Of a stretch of 64,000 bases of DNA, positions 48,000-59,292 are shown piece by piece. The notes under the pieces are model-generated. The model was given only the letters and a program-made list of their open reading frames with translations. It ran no database searches and was not told the origin of the DNA. Location: assembly GCA_029582265.1 (NCBI GenBank), contig CM055816.1, forward strand, positions 2,012,992 through 2,076,991, read 5' to 3'. The position numbers and the translations under genes were made by a program. Source of the DNA: Zoroaster sp. YZ-2022. Lineage: Eukaryota; Echinodermata; Asteroidea; Forcipulatida; Zoroasteridae. Each line of letters begins with the position of its first letter. Within the stretch, counting starts at the first letter, position 1.

Positions 48000-50010
48000 A
48001 CTGTCAAAAACAGAGTGGAGTTCAACTACCAGCAGAGCTTACGCGAATAGCTAATACACGGTACGTTGTCATATTAGCCAGCTATTAAGAACTCACACAA
48101 AGTGTACTCAAAAATATTGTTTATTTTATGCAAAGCTGTTTTTTTTCTTCTTTTCTTTTTTTTCATGTCTATTTTACAATGACATGTATGATATAATGCA
48201 TCTGTCTTAAAACCGCAGAATAACCATAGCCAAGAATCAATAATTGTTTTAAGGTAGAAAGTTAAGCACAACAAAATAAGCTATTTTGTGGTCAGTAAAA
48301 TTAGCGCATCTAAAGCATACATCCTGGTTGGGGTCATGATCAGTTTGGTTTTTGGATCGTGCCATGCTATAGCCAATAAACATGTGGGTGTGTATTTTTT
48401 TTGTCAAAAGTAATTCATTACTTTCAGCCAAGACAGAAAGATGTTATATGACATAATATGCGTAATATATGAGCTGTAACAGTGTTCCGTGTAAGAATTG
48501 ACATATCGAGTCAAACAGATCCTTTTTCACCCCAGCACCGGTTGGGTTTGGATTATTTCAATCTCTGAAGGTGCAGAGATGAAGAAAGGTGCAAGAGATG
48601 AACAAACTGACTTTGATAATCCTGATAAAAGCAAGGCAATCTGACAAAATATATCATAGTCAGTCTCAACCATATCAACTCACTCAAGTCTTATCTCTGA
48701 AAATACTTGACCAAAAGGCAGTACAATAAATTTGATAACGAGGAATCCTCTCAATGGCCGGATGGATGGATGAATTTGATGAAGTCGTCACAATGGTGTA
48801 TGATGACTGGCACAGAGTCGAACAATTAAACAACAGATTCTCAATTTTTTGAATAAACGAAGGGTCCATTTATTATATCACATATAGTACAACTCGTGAC
48901 TAATAATGAGTAATATAATCCATTGATTTTCCTGTACTATATACCATGTACTAGACAACATGTATCTATATATGACCAAGAACGTCTGCACACCACTATA
49001 AAATGGCCAAACTGTGCTACCTACGCCTGCTTAGAACAAATTTATAAAAGCTTATCTCTACAGTGGTGAGTGGAAACCGAGAGAATGCAAAGTACCAAAA
49101 GTTCAAAACATGAAATGAAAAATACTAAAACCATCATATTCTAGAATTTGTAGATAACAAATGTTCGTTTCGACACTTTCCTTTCAACAAAGAAAAGAAT
49201 TTGGTCCCAATTTCCAGTATATATAGTTCTAAAAAAATAACTCCCACCGATTACTGAGATAATTATAAGACTCCATGACCATCGACACTCAATATGTTAC
49301 TGAGAGATAATTATAAAGGCCCATGACCATCAACTTACTCAATATTTGCCAAAACCATTTATTGCGGGAGAGGTTCTAAAAAATAAAAGTAAAGATTCCA
49401 AAAAAGACAGAGATCTCTGGTTTTGCTTAGGACATAACTACTTACAACTGCCAAAATCAAGCCCCAGGGCGTGTGATGGCTAATGAACCAACAACTTCTG
49501 GCTATGGAATGTGCTTACTGATGAGTCTCATTGTTTCAGACCATGAGGGTCTGATAAGTGCCCATGCCTAGCTATACACATGGAAAGTGTGCATGAACAA
49601 CAGCATCAATGGTAAAGTCTTCTAAAATAAACCTCTGCACTGACTTTTCCTACTTAAAATACACATAGTTGGAAAAAGTGATCCAACCTAAAATTGTATA
49701 ACATAAATAACTTCTGTAAATCTGCTTAACTTTAAGAAACACAAATCAGTTAATCAAAAATATAATCAGGTAAAAAGAGATAATCTTTAAGTAAAACATC
49801 ACTCTTGAAGAAGGTTGAGGCCAATGTTACACAAATGTATGTGGTAGAAAACTTCTTTGGTCCAAGTTGGAACGAATAAATTAAATGCAACAATATAAAT
49901 CCCAAGAACTCATGGGTAAACTAAAATGGAAACTTATTAGGCAACTTTGAGCCTTCTTAAACGGCTATTAAATTTAAAGTGAAATTACACATACCTGTAA
50001 AAGGATGGTC
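48000..50010. other. No gene seen; a 50-60 bp tandem duplication at 49.25 kb
   Basis: At 49250-49345 a segment (gataattataa, then catgaccatc) is duplicated. All frames are short and featureless. Confidence 0.35.
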
Positions 50011-50013
50011 CAA

Positions 50014-50310
50014 TTATGAGGACTCCAATGAGTAAGGCAGAAAAACTTTTATTTCAGTGTGCACACAGTCATCCGTTATATGTGAATGACCAGAGTGCAC
50101 ACTGGCCACAATGTCCACACAGAGACTCATCTTTGGGGAGGTCGGATTACGGCTTTTCTTTTTACAAGCTGTTGAAAAGTTAGAGCCATAAAAGCAGAAG
50201 GCTACACTAATAACACCGAGGGCTGAGTCCAGAAAGTTTTTCCAGGGATGGGGACCCTCTCCATGTGACAGGTGTGACTCGTCGGAGGTCACTTTCGGAG
50301 GCGAGGCCAT
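50014..50310 (-). CDS. Candidate first exon or short ORF, unknown protein
   Basis: An ATG in good context (gggaacATGG) opens 98 codons: MASPPKVTSDESHLSHGEG, PHPWKNFLDSALG, a hydrophobic VISVAFCFYG, and CKKKSRNPTSPKM. The first half is more G+C-rich than its surroundings and looks coding. The second half is less convincing, and an AATAAA lies near the end of the frame. It may be a first exon whose true donor lies inside the frame, or a short transcript. It directly follows the 3' tail of a LINE fragment on the same strand. Confidence 0.3.
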   Translation of the reverse strand: MASPPKVTSDESHLSHGEGPHPWKNFLDSALGVISVAFCFYGSNFSTACKKKSRNPTSPKMSLCVDIVASVHSGHSHITDDCVHTEIKVFLPYSLESS

Positions 50311-50382
50311 GTTCCCCTAACCCAGTGTCCCAACGCTTGAATTATGAATTTCTTAATAATTATAAATAGTGCCCTAAAGATT

Positions 50383-50830
50383 TGATTTGATTTGAATGAT
50401 TTGAATGATTTATTCAGATAAAAGATAGAAGTAAAAAGTACAAGACACATTACAAAAGACAATAAAAAACTACCATATTTATCCAAGGATAACCCAAAAG
50501 CCAATAAAATAGGCTTATTTCCATTGGGGTCCTTACATCGAAACATCAAAAAATACAAATACAAATTACTAATTGAAGAAGACAAGAAGGATAGTTCAAG
50601 ATCCCTCCACACCCAAAAGAAGGGTTCTAGTATATGCTTCCCTGAATTTAGCTTGACCTAGAAGAGATGACGTTTAACAAAGTCGTTTAAAAATGAACAA
50701 ATTGGTGGAGCTCTTTACATTAGACAGTGAAATTATTCCATTCTTTGATAGCTGTAACTTATAAAATGTATTGACTTTACTAAACTAAGGAGTGAAACTG
50801 GACCTTAAAATTTTAGTTGCATTGGTGCAC
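50383..50830 (-). pseudogene. LINE 3' end (C-terminus, 3' UTR and tail)
   Basis: The minus strand reads an IKEWNNF.V...LHQFVHF block (where many LINE proteins have 'WN.LP..V..S.SL..FK'), then a 3' UTR with gtaaggaccccaatggaaat and 'cttttgggttatccttgg'. It ends in an aataaatcattcaaatca tail with repeated caaat units. Only the last few hundred bases of the element remain. Confidence 0.65.
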
Positions 50831-51039
50831 TACAGCCAGATGTAACCTATCCCCCTCAATGATCAACCCTATAGTTAATTCACTGCAAAGTCTGTACGCC
50901 ACCAGTACTAGGCCTATACATTATTATAATTTATAAGAAAGACAAATGACGATAGGATCTTTATTAACTTGAGATTGGTCTCATGTTGAATACATTGGGA
51001 AGAGGACTGCCAAGCTTTCTGCATCCATTTTAAAGATGT

Positions 51040-52660
51040 TTCTCTCAATTTGTGCAAGAAACAGAAAGCAAAGGAACAGCTTCCAAAAAAGGGTGTTTAA
51101 ATAACCTTTTGAAACACTATATATTTACAGTTAATGGTTGAAATTATAGATGTTATCAACACCATCATGACAAGAGAAAATGGTCAAGCTATCCGGGAAA
51201 CTGGACAAATTCCAATTTGATGTGGATCATCGTACGATCGGACGGTGGTCCATTTAAAAAACAAAATCTTAATAATTTTTCAATATTTTCTCTTCAAAAA
51301 GACATCCTAAACTCTTCCGTAATGATATTGGATTATCAAAGGTTCCTTCCTCCATGATCAAACGGACTGTTGTAATCGTTAACTCATCTGCAACCCGGTA
51401 TTTAGGAAACTATTTCCACTTGCTTTTTCGGCAAGTATCTCAACCAGAGATTCAACTTATTTGACTTAGGTCTTTAGAAATAAAATCCTTTTACTTTGAA
51501 GAATTGTACGATTTTCTGGAAAGCCAGTTATCACATATCTGGTGTTGACTGGCAAGGGTCGTCCTTCAATGAATGTCTGTTTAACAAGGTTGGTCATTGT
51601 TTATTATTACATAAACACATAGCCAACTACACTTGCTGGGCTATGCACTTAAGGGATGAGTATCTATGACAGAAAGCCTGCATAATCATATATAGAATGA
51701 CAAAACTAGAAGCCTATGGGAAAATCATAGAATTCAAAGTTGAGAACAAGTGGAAAACAATGATTATCAAAGTAGATTTCCTGATTTTAAATAACTATAC
51801 TCCTATTAATATACAGAGAGATAAGGTGGTGAACACGGTCCAAACAATTTACATGAGAATTACCAGCCGTGATGGACGAAATGAGAAAGAAAAGGGTAAA
51901 AAATATCTGGTTTATGGTCATAGGTTGGCTTCAAAATCAGTGCGGTGACGATTTTAATTAATTAATGGTCATTTTTATTTTAAATAGTTTTCAGCCAGTG
52001 AAATACGTGATACATAAGTGTATACTCGGTTGTATTGGAACCAGAGCCAGAATTTCCCATACACACAGATATAGTGGCTCAGAGGGCCACACAAATCGGA
52101 CAAACGTTCATGTGAAAAAGTCTGCGTTTAAAACTTATATGGCGCGACGGATTTCCAATCGATCCAACAATTTTAGCTGCTGTGGTGGACATCGCGTTTC
52201 CTAGCAATTCAAAAATAAAAACTAAACTAAATATGACCTTACACGTGACTCCTGAGGCATTGCCTCGCCGGAACCAGAAACAGGCTGATGGGTTTTTTGG
52301 GGGCGCATAACAGCCGGCCAGGATCTAAAAATAATTTGCAATTTACGGTACAACCTCCGAGATTTCAGAAACTGTCCAATTCTTGCAAAAGAACAGGGAA
52401 GCAAGGACAGGATTGAGCAGGAACAACTCTCAAAAAAGGGTGTTAAAATATTGTTTTGAAGCACTGCCAATTGCAGGTGTGGTTGAAATTACTGGTAGTA
52501 TCAAACACCATCACTGACAAATTAAAATGGTCCAACTGTCGGAAACTGGACAAAATCCAATTTGATGAGGATACTGGTCCATTTAAAAACAAAAATCTTA
52601 AGTAATGTTTAATATTTATTCTTCTCTTCAAAAAAGACATTTAAACCTTTAGTAATGATA
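51040..52660 (+). repeat. Three-copy family, copy 2, bounded by ~230-290 bp direct repeats
   Basis: Segments 51040-51330 and 52430-52660 are diverged direct repeats: both contain aaaaaagggtgtt, a gaaactggaca segment, gtccatttaaaaa and tctcttcaaaaa. Between them, 51697-51948 is an 83-codon frame (KIIEFKVENKWKTMIIKVDF). Farther on, frames covering 52080-52310 contain the family motifs KKSAFKT, PIDPTILAAVVDIAFP and a downstream stretch TLHVTPEALPRRNQKQADG before a stop. The frames are shifted relative to each other. No reverse transcriptase, integrase or transposase is recognised; identity unknown. Confidence 0.45.
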
Positions 52661-52789
52661 TTAGCCCAAAAAAGAGACTAAGCAAATTATCAATTAGCCT
52701 ATAACCAAAGCACAATAGCATGCAATACATGTTCGTGTCGCAAAACCGCATGCACACGATTAATAATAGCTATGTAAATAATAACATAT

Positions 52790-52896
52790 AATAATAATAA
52801 TAATAATTGGATTATAGCTGTGCACATTTTAGCCTAAGTCGAGATTTCCTTTTGAGAATACACTACAGGGGTCGTGAAAAATAGTGACATTAAAAC

Positions 52897-52951
<55 letters not shown>

Positions 52952-52966
52952 TATATAACTATAACC

Positions 52967-53011
<45 letters not shown>

Positions 53012-53012
53012 T
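52790..53012. repeat. AT-rich microsatellites
   Basis: A short (ATA)n at 52788-52806, then (AT)n at about 52903-52946 and 52966-53008, separated by a short complex stretch. Confidence 0.95.
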
Positions 53013-53189
53013 AAATAGATTGCGAAGGCTATACTCAGTGGGTGAGAACATTATGATCTTAATACAAAATTTGTTTCTGTGAGCCGACATGATATTGATC
53101 CACTCATCAGTTAATCACCATATATATATATATTCGAGAAGTCGCGGGTTCCAGGTCCAAAGGCATCAACCAATTTTTTCTTTTGCTCA

Positions 53190-53515
53190 TGAACCGTTTA
53201 TATAATATTTCAGGTCAGTTTCATCTATATATAAATCTACTTTATGTATTTAACCACATAAAAGACTTGTGTCCTGTTTGTGTGATCCCCACTACTGCCG
53301 TGTTACTTGGGTTGTTTTCTGACAGATCAGCTTGATCCCTCGCTTTACTCAGCTTCAGATATGGCTTTCTGGCCTCTGACCTGGCCCCATAGAGCAATAG
53401 ATAATTGGCATAAGTGGACCGCCCACCAGCAGTATAGGGGCTGGTTAGCTCAGTTGGTAGAGCCATGAGAGAAAGGACTGTGTCCTTTCTCTGTGAGTAA
53501 AGCGAGCAAAGAAAA
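53190..53515 (+). repeat. Repeat shared with 1.36 kb, followed by a tRNA-like head
   Basis: 53190-53300 matches 1358-1460. At 53437-53465 ggctggttagctcagttggt and agagc form a tRNA A-box region without a matching downstream B box. It runs into a perfect 11-bp hairpin (agagaaaggac, tgt, gtcctttctct). This is a broken SINE head, not a tRNA gene. Confidence 0.6.
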
Positions 53516-53990
53516 ATTAGCAACATCATAAAACTAGCATTGTACAAAATTCAGCATCAGCGCCTCAATATGCAGGTGCCTCAAAAGCACTTCATTAGGT
53601 CAGAAACAAATAAAAAAGGGTTAAAATTACAACTTTACAGAAAAGAGAGAATGTCATGTAAATAAGATCGATTTCAAAAAATAAAAATTCTCGAAGATGA
53701 CAGCATTTCAAGACGGAATAATATTTCTACTCCCGGACGATTGGTACGACCAGTCACCAACTATGTACCAAAGAAGGTTTGGGATTAAAATGCTAAAAAC
53801 CTAATGATAATCATATATCATTGCATATGGCTGTGGCTGCCACGGTTTAACAGTAAAAGGAAAAGTGATGTGAACATGTATAGGCCCTGAGATGTTTGTT
53901 TGTATGCATTCTAATGTGGAAATGGATCACCATATCATCGTCCAATAAATATTCCTTGTACATTTCTAGTTTGCTTAAGAATGATATAAT
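53516..53990. other. No gene seen
   Basis: A+T-rich, featureless. Confidence 0.35.
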
Positions 53991-53997
53991 TGTTATA

Positions 53998-55050
53998 TGA
54001 GATTGTCAGGGTGTTCCTTCCTCCATGATCCAAACCATGGAGGAAGGAACTATTTTCAACTTCCTTCCATGATCAAACGGACTGTTGTATCATTATCATC
54101 TGCAACCATGTATTTAGAAACTGATTCCCCATCCACTTGCTTTTCCCGGCAAGTATCTCTGGAAAATATTTCTGGAAAAGCCAGTTGTCACATGTCTAAT
54201 TAGTAATTGACTGGCAAGGTCGTCCATATTGGGTCTAGTTATAAGCAAGGACTTGGTCATTGTTTATTATTACATAACACATATGCCAACTACCTGCCTT
54301 GTGCTATGCGCCTAGGATAGGTATCTATGAAAGAAAACCTGCATATCATTATAGAGCCATAACAAAACTGTATTTCTTGGGGAAAATCGCTTAGATTCAA
54401 AGCTGAAGGGAACAAAGTGGAAGAAATAATTATCAAAGTAGATTTCGATTTTAATAAGAACTATACTCCTAATATACGAGATAAAAAGGTATATATAGAG
54501 TCGATTTGTAAAAAAAAATACAAATTATGGGTTAATACGGTAAAAAATAATATACATGAAATTTCACATACGTCTGAGTGGATGAAAGGCCAAAGAAGTT
54601 CCTCAGTTTCTCGTCATAGGTTGAAAGCAAGGGAGTGGTGCAGTGTGGCTTAACACCCCATATACTGGGTTATTGAGAACCCAAGACCAATTTCCCATAC
54701 CAGTATATGGTGGCTCAGAGAGAGCAGCACAAATCGGACCATAGAGCAAGCCTTGCTCTATGATCGGACAAACGTTCGTACCCCAATGTGAAAAAGTCGT
54801 TTTAAATCACAGCTCTCGGCAGATTTACAATCGATCCAGCAATTTTAGCAGCTGCAATTGGACATCGTTTCATAATAACTAAAAAGAAAACCTAAAAATG
54901 CCTTTACACGGGCTCTGAGGCGGAAACCGAGAACAGTAGATTTAAAAATATATATATATATTTTAGGGGTGAATAACGGCAGTAGATATTTTGTGTGGAA
55001 ATTTACGGTACAACCTTCGAAAAATTCAAAAAACTGTCCATTCACTGCAA
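53998..55050 (+). repeat. Three-copy family, copy 3
   Basis: Matches copy 2 from about 51340 onward: ccttcctccatgatc, atgatcaaacggactgttgt, ttatcaaagtagatttc, then the TIDPAILAAA version of the family motif at 54820. A 78-codon frame (54417-54653) covers the middle. Two hairpin insertions relative to copy 2 are present, at 54013-54050 and 54735-54760. Frames are broken and the copy is not functional. Confidence 0.5.
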
Positions 55051-55592
55051 ACGTGAAATCAGTTATACGAGTAGAAATGTATTATTTCGATCAGCAGGGT
55101 GTGTAAAATCCGTATAATCACTTATTATCATTTTAAACGAAACTATACTGCAATTATCAAACTGAAATGTTAGGAAGTACCACCATCTTAAATATAAATG
55201 GCTTTAACTGATATCAATCTGAAGAAATGAAGTTTTGGTTGCAGTTTAAAATTGTTTCACCTATGAACACAATGAATGACATGTAGCTAATTTACTTAAT
55301 TGATTGAAACAAGTGAATTATGGGAACCAACCGCATGTTTTCCTGATGATATGGTAACAAATGTATTTTTGTCTTCACTGACTTAATCATCGGTAATAAG
55401 AGGAATATTACTGATACTTGAAAGCTGTAATGAACCTACCAACATTTTAGATTCCAATGGATACTGAAAAATGATTCTTTGATCAGAAATTCATTATACA
55501 GTATATAGACTTCTGATTTATATTGTTTTGTTTCTGACCAGCATTTTTGTTTGGATCCAACTTATGTACGGTTGTTACCTCTTTTTTGTGCT
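55051..55592. other. No gene seen; possible intron of the 55.6 kb exon
   Basis: A+T-rich without coding features; it ends in a pyrimidine-rich tract leading to an acceptor site. Confidence 0.35.
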
Positions 55593-55595
55593 CAG

Positions 55596-55776
55596 TAGAA
55601 AACGCACTGCAACTTCGCATTTCGAAATTGAGTACGAGGAAACCAACTCTTCAGATGGGAGAGGACCATCAGTGTGTGGCATATTAACAGAAACTCCATT
55701 AATACATGTACCAAAGTTGTCTGGTGATTCGTCGATGATGAATGACACATGCAATGATCTCTCAAAAAACCTGTGA
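55596..55776 (+). CDS. Candidate terminal coding exon, unknown protein
   Basis: A strong acceptor (ttacctcttttttgtgctcag) precedes 55596. The frame runs 59 codons to TGA at 55776: RKRTATSHFEIEYEETNSSD, then GRGPSVCGILTETPLIHVP and KLSGDSSMMND. Composition (acidic, serine/threonine-rich, no low-complexity runs) and codon use look like real coding sequence, and the upstream frame in the same phase is hydrophobic (CYLFFVLS). If the acceptor is not used, that segment could be a membrane helix followed by a cytoplasmic tail of about 60 residues. I do not recognise the protein. Confidence 0.45.
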
Positions 55777-55819
55777 ATTATTGTTCAAGGACAAAGTTTG
55801 GCTTCCTGATTCCACCTAG

Positions 55820-56450
55820 CATAGCTTTTTAGAAAATTTTTCAAATGGAAAGGGAGCCGCAAACTTGTCCAATGGACCACATACAACTTGACATCGCCGC
55901 AACGTGAACAAGTCCGCATGAACATTATATACCATTTGATCCGTCCCATAAACTCTGACAGGTGTTTTACAAAACAAATAAGGAGGTCCTTGGCATAGCT
56001 ACATAGAGGATCACACAAATGATTGATTTAGCAAGTATACGGATGGCAATGGAGAAACGCATGAACGATTTTATACATTTCATCCAGGTAATTTGCCCTT
56101 CAAATAACTACACTGGACCTGTATAAAGAAGGAGGAGTCGAAACTCAGTGGCCTTCCACCTATCAACTTCGAAGATTGGGAGAGTTACAGGCAAATTCTG
56201 TAGCAAATTGCTTTCAGGTATGAAAACAACATAGAGACAGAAGGGATTACTGAAGTCTGCGTCTGCACTGGTGTACCCAAGCGGCGTTTAAGAAGCCGCT
56301 TTCAACCACAAATACATAGAAGGCGCCTCATTAACTCCAAGGCACACCAAGTGCATATAGTCCAAGGGGTGGGGAACCATGCCCAATCCCAGCTACCTCA
56401 ATGGATTCGGTCCTATATGGTGGTCCTCATCTGGCATGTCATCAAATGAC
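55820..56450 (+). pseudogene. Protein-like broken frames downstream of the 55.6 kb exon
   Basis: Frame pieces on the plus strand read FFKWKGSRKLVQWTTYNLTS, SPQREQVRMNIIYHLIRPI and CFTKQIRRSLA, then a stop. Farther on come LSGLPPINFEDWESYRQIL and an 83-codon stretch with FRYENNIETEGITEVCVCTG and QPQIHRRRLINSKAHQVH. They lack start sites and clear splice joins. They could belong to an unknown mobile element or a decayed gene. No family is recognised. Confidence 0.3.
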
Positions 56451-57335
56451 CCTTATCTGTGCGATGAGGAGCCCTGGAGATAACCTAAATGACCTTTGCC
56501 TTAGCTTAATATAAGCACGGGTCCAAGGGGCATCACAAAATCGGCGCACTCTAGAAATTTGAGGGAACCATTAGACATGTGCGTTTTTTTTCAAAGACAA
56601 ACAAAATTTAAAATTACAATTTAAAAAACATATGGAAATAAGGTTTTGCTTATCATGTTATCCAGCCAACCTTACAGATTTATAATAAATGTTTTACGGA
56701 CAGTGAAATTAAACCGAAGAAACTCTGCAGTAATCTGTCGTCATCGAAAAATACGGTGAGGCATACACTGTTCTGTCTACATGCACCAAAATGTATTATG
56801 TGCGTAAAATTAAAAAGTACAATAATATATAATATATATAATTATGCCTACTTAAGGATTCAAAATACAATTTTCAGAATTGCGTGTAGAATTAAAAAAA
56901 GCAATATCAAGAAAATATAATAATGCCAAATTCACTATAAGATCAGTGGGTTACGTACCGAAAACAACAAGCATGACCGACAAACAAGACACTGTTGACC
57001 CTTTAGGTAGAACCGACTCAAAGAGTATGTTAGTAATAGTATAGTACTAGTGAGGGCCTATAAGTATTCCTACAGTTTCAGTTGCATAATTCAAATTAGG
57101 TATGATTGGAACCATGCAGACCACCAGTTTGACCAGGTGTTGCTCCCACTGTAGTCCCCACACTCTGCTTCTCTTCCATTTCCGAGTGTGTGCTGCATTT
57201 CAAGTACGGCATATAACAGCGAAAGAAACATTACTACCAGGGCATTCGCATGCATAGCTTCAAAAGCGTATTTTATATGGACATTTTTACGTTTGATATA
57301 GAATCTCCACATTAGAGGAATTGTTAATGCATTGC
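56451..57335. other. No gene seen
   Basis: A+T-rich sequence between the broken frames and the suspected LTR. The 73-codon minus frame at 57091 lacks motifs. Confidence 0.35.
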
Positions 57336-57339
57336 ATTC

Positions 57340-58650
57340 CCCACTGGTGGGTCAACAAATACAATAGTCGGACACAAACTTTTGTTGTTGACAATCTCAA
57401 TCAATAGGGGTTGGTTTATTAATAACATCACTTATTTAACAATAATAACAATTTTTAAATAACATGTATGACTTAGGAGTGGTAGCGTATAGGCCATACG
57501 TCAATAGTTAAACTTATATACTTGTGTGCTAAGTTTCGAATGAGATTATTACAGACCATACCAACTATTGGGGTACCAGTCAGTAGGGGGACCATCGTTT
57601 CGTTCATACGCGGCTGCTCAACTCGGCATACGGTACGGGCACTGCTATGCGAAGAGATTTCCGGGCGACTGGTCGAATACTCTTGAACGACGAGGACCAC
57701 CAGGGGCTTGATTACACCGGGTGTCTGTGCGGGACCAGAGTGTGTATCGAACCGACCATAGCTACATGTGGGTGAACCAATGGCCCATATCGACGCCCCT
57801 GCACCGTTGGATTTGCTGAACGAAGGGCACTGCACTGTAATAGTTCCGAAAAGGTATATCGCACTGTCTGCATGGATCCGGATCGAGTCGCATAGATTTC
57901 ATTCGAACCACGCACTTCTCGCTGAGATCAGGAAATCTTAGGGATTATATAGAAATCTGGGGCCTAGGAATGAATAAAACATAAAGCCTGCTGGCGTCTT
58001 AGGCAATGAGAAGCTATGGCTTCCAAGCGTCTAAGGAGTAGAAACGATGTGCAAAATCCAGGGTATACAACAGGTCCTTTTTGTTCCATATAAGGTGGGT
58101 ATTTGACGAAAGTGGAAGTGATCGACAATCTTAGAAAGGGAGCGTGTTCAAAGGAAAATGCTTACTGGGGTGCTTGCTGTTATTTGCTTTGGATGCTAAA
58201 CTATTGGTGCATAGAGGGAACAGCGGCTGTGCTTTGGGTGAGGGAGCACTACACGCGGGCCACGGCTAATGTTCAAAACGGGACAGTCACGGTGACTGTT
58301 TGGCCGTGGTTCACCCACGAACCGTGTTCAGTGTGAGGGGTGAACTCCGGAAAGTATTCCGGAAAATAGACTGGGGTCAAAGGACGGCTCCAAGCCACGT
58401 GGCGGGAGGGTGTGGCACGCACACAGGAGGCTCTACGCTGGTGTTGCGTTATACTTGAGGCAAAAAGTAGCGTCCTTGTATGGATTGCATATTCATAGCG
58501 GACAATCGAGGTCCGGGGGAAGTCAACCCTGGGACTTAGACTGCTTGAAATTGCATCGTAAGCAAAAATATTGGAAGGGGAAGAGAAGTGAACTATAAGG
58601 GGTGCTATAATATTTATCAAAATCAAAGAGGGTAAGATTCATGTACATTA
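57340..58650 (-). repeat. Probable 3' LTR of the Ty3/gypsy element (approximate limits)
   Basis: On the minus strand the sequence at 58645-58655 is purine-rich (acagggggaataa) and followed by tgtacatgaatc, a plausible polypurine tract and LTR start. Inside, a tatataatccc box lies at about 57945 and an aataaa at about 57415, which could be the LTR promoter and poly(A) signal. The segment is more G+C-rich than the DNA to its left. The other LTR lies outside the window, so the ends cannot be confirmed. Confidence 0.4.
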
Positions 58651-59290
58651 TTCCCCCTGTGGTTTCAAAACGTCCTCGTTTTGCAAAAGCACGTTAACAT
58701 GGAAATAGGTTAAAATCATCAAGAAAAACAATAACAATATTACTGTTCATAAAATCTAAAGTTCATAGATGATCACCTTGGTGAATCAGGGCTACGCGAT
58801 GTCGATGCTGATGAAAACAAAAGTCATAGGAGTTCATTCGACGAGAATAATCTTAGAGTTCAAAATGGTTCATCAAGAAATTGTCACTTTGCCAGTTTTG
58901 GTCTACGAACTACAAAATGTCTGAGCAATTAGTTATGTAAATAAATCTATAATCTACTACGGAAAAACTTAAAACTGAACACGTATTCTCATATGCAGTT
59001 ACATGCACTGTGTAACACGTGTACACATGTGCAATTACTATAAGTTCGGACTTTTGATTGCGTGACATCTCCTTGCTAGGGACTCCTATACAGTCATATC
59101 AGATTACAACCGCACACATTGCTTGGCAGAGAGTACGGTCAGGGGCTGCAAATTTATGAATGAATGGATTCGCCATGCTCCGCTCTGTTTGTTTACTGCA
59201 GGTTCCTTGACCTAAAGAGGGAGTCAAATATGCAAGCAGATATCAGTGAAGGGAGCTAAAGTAAGAAACCTGGCTGGTGTGCGCGTTGTA
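58651..59290. other. No coding seen; between integrase C-terminus and suspected LTR
   Basis: No recognisable domain; it may be the untranslated 3' part of the gypsy element. Confidence 0.35.
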
Positions 59291-59292
59291 CG

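Noticed and set aside
57473..57915. Overlapping 120 and 67 codon minus frames
   Set aside because: They lie in the probable gypsy LTR and show no domain.
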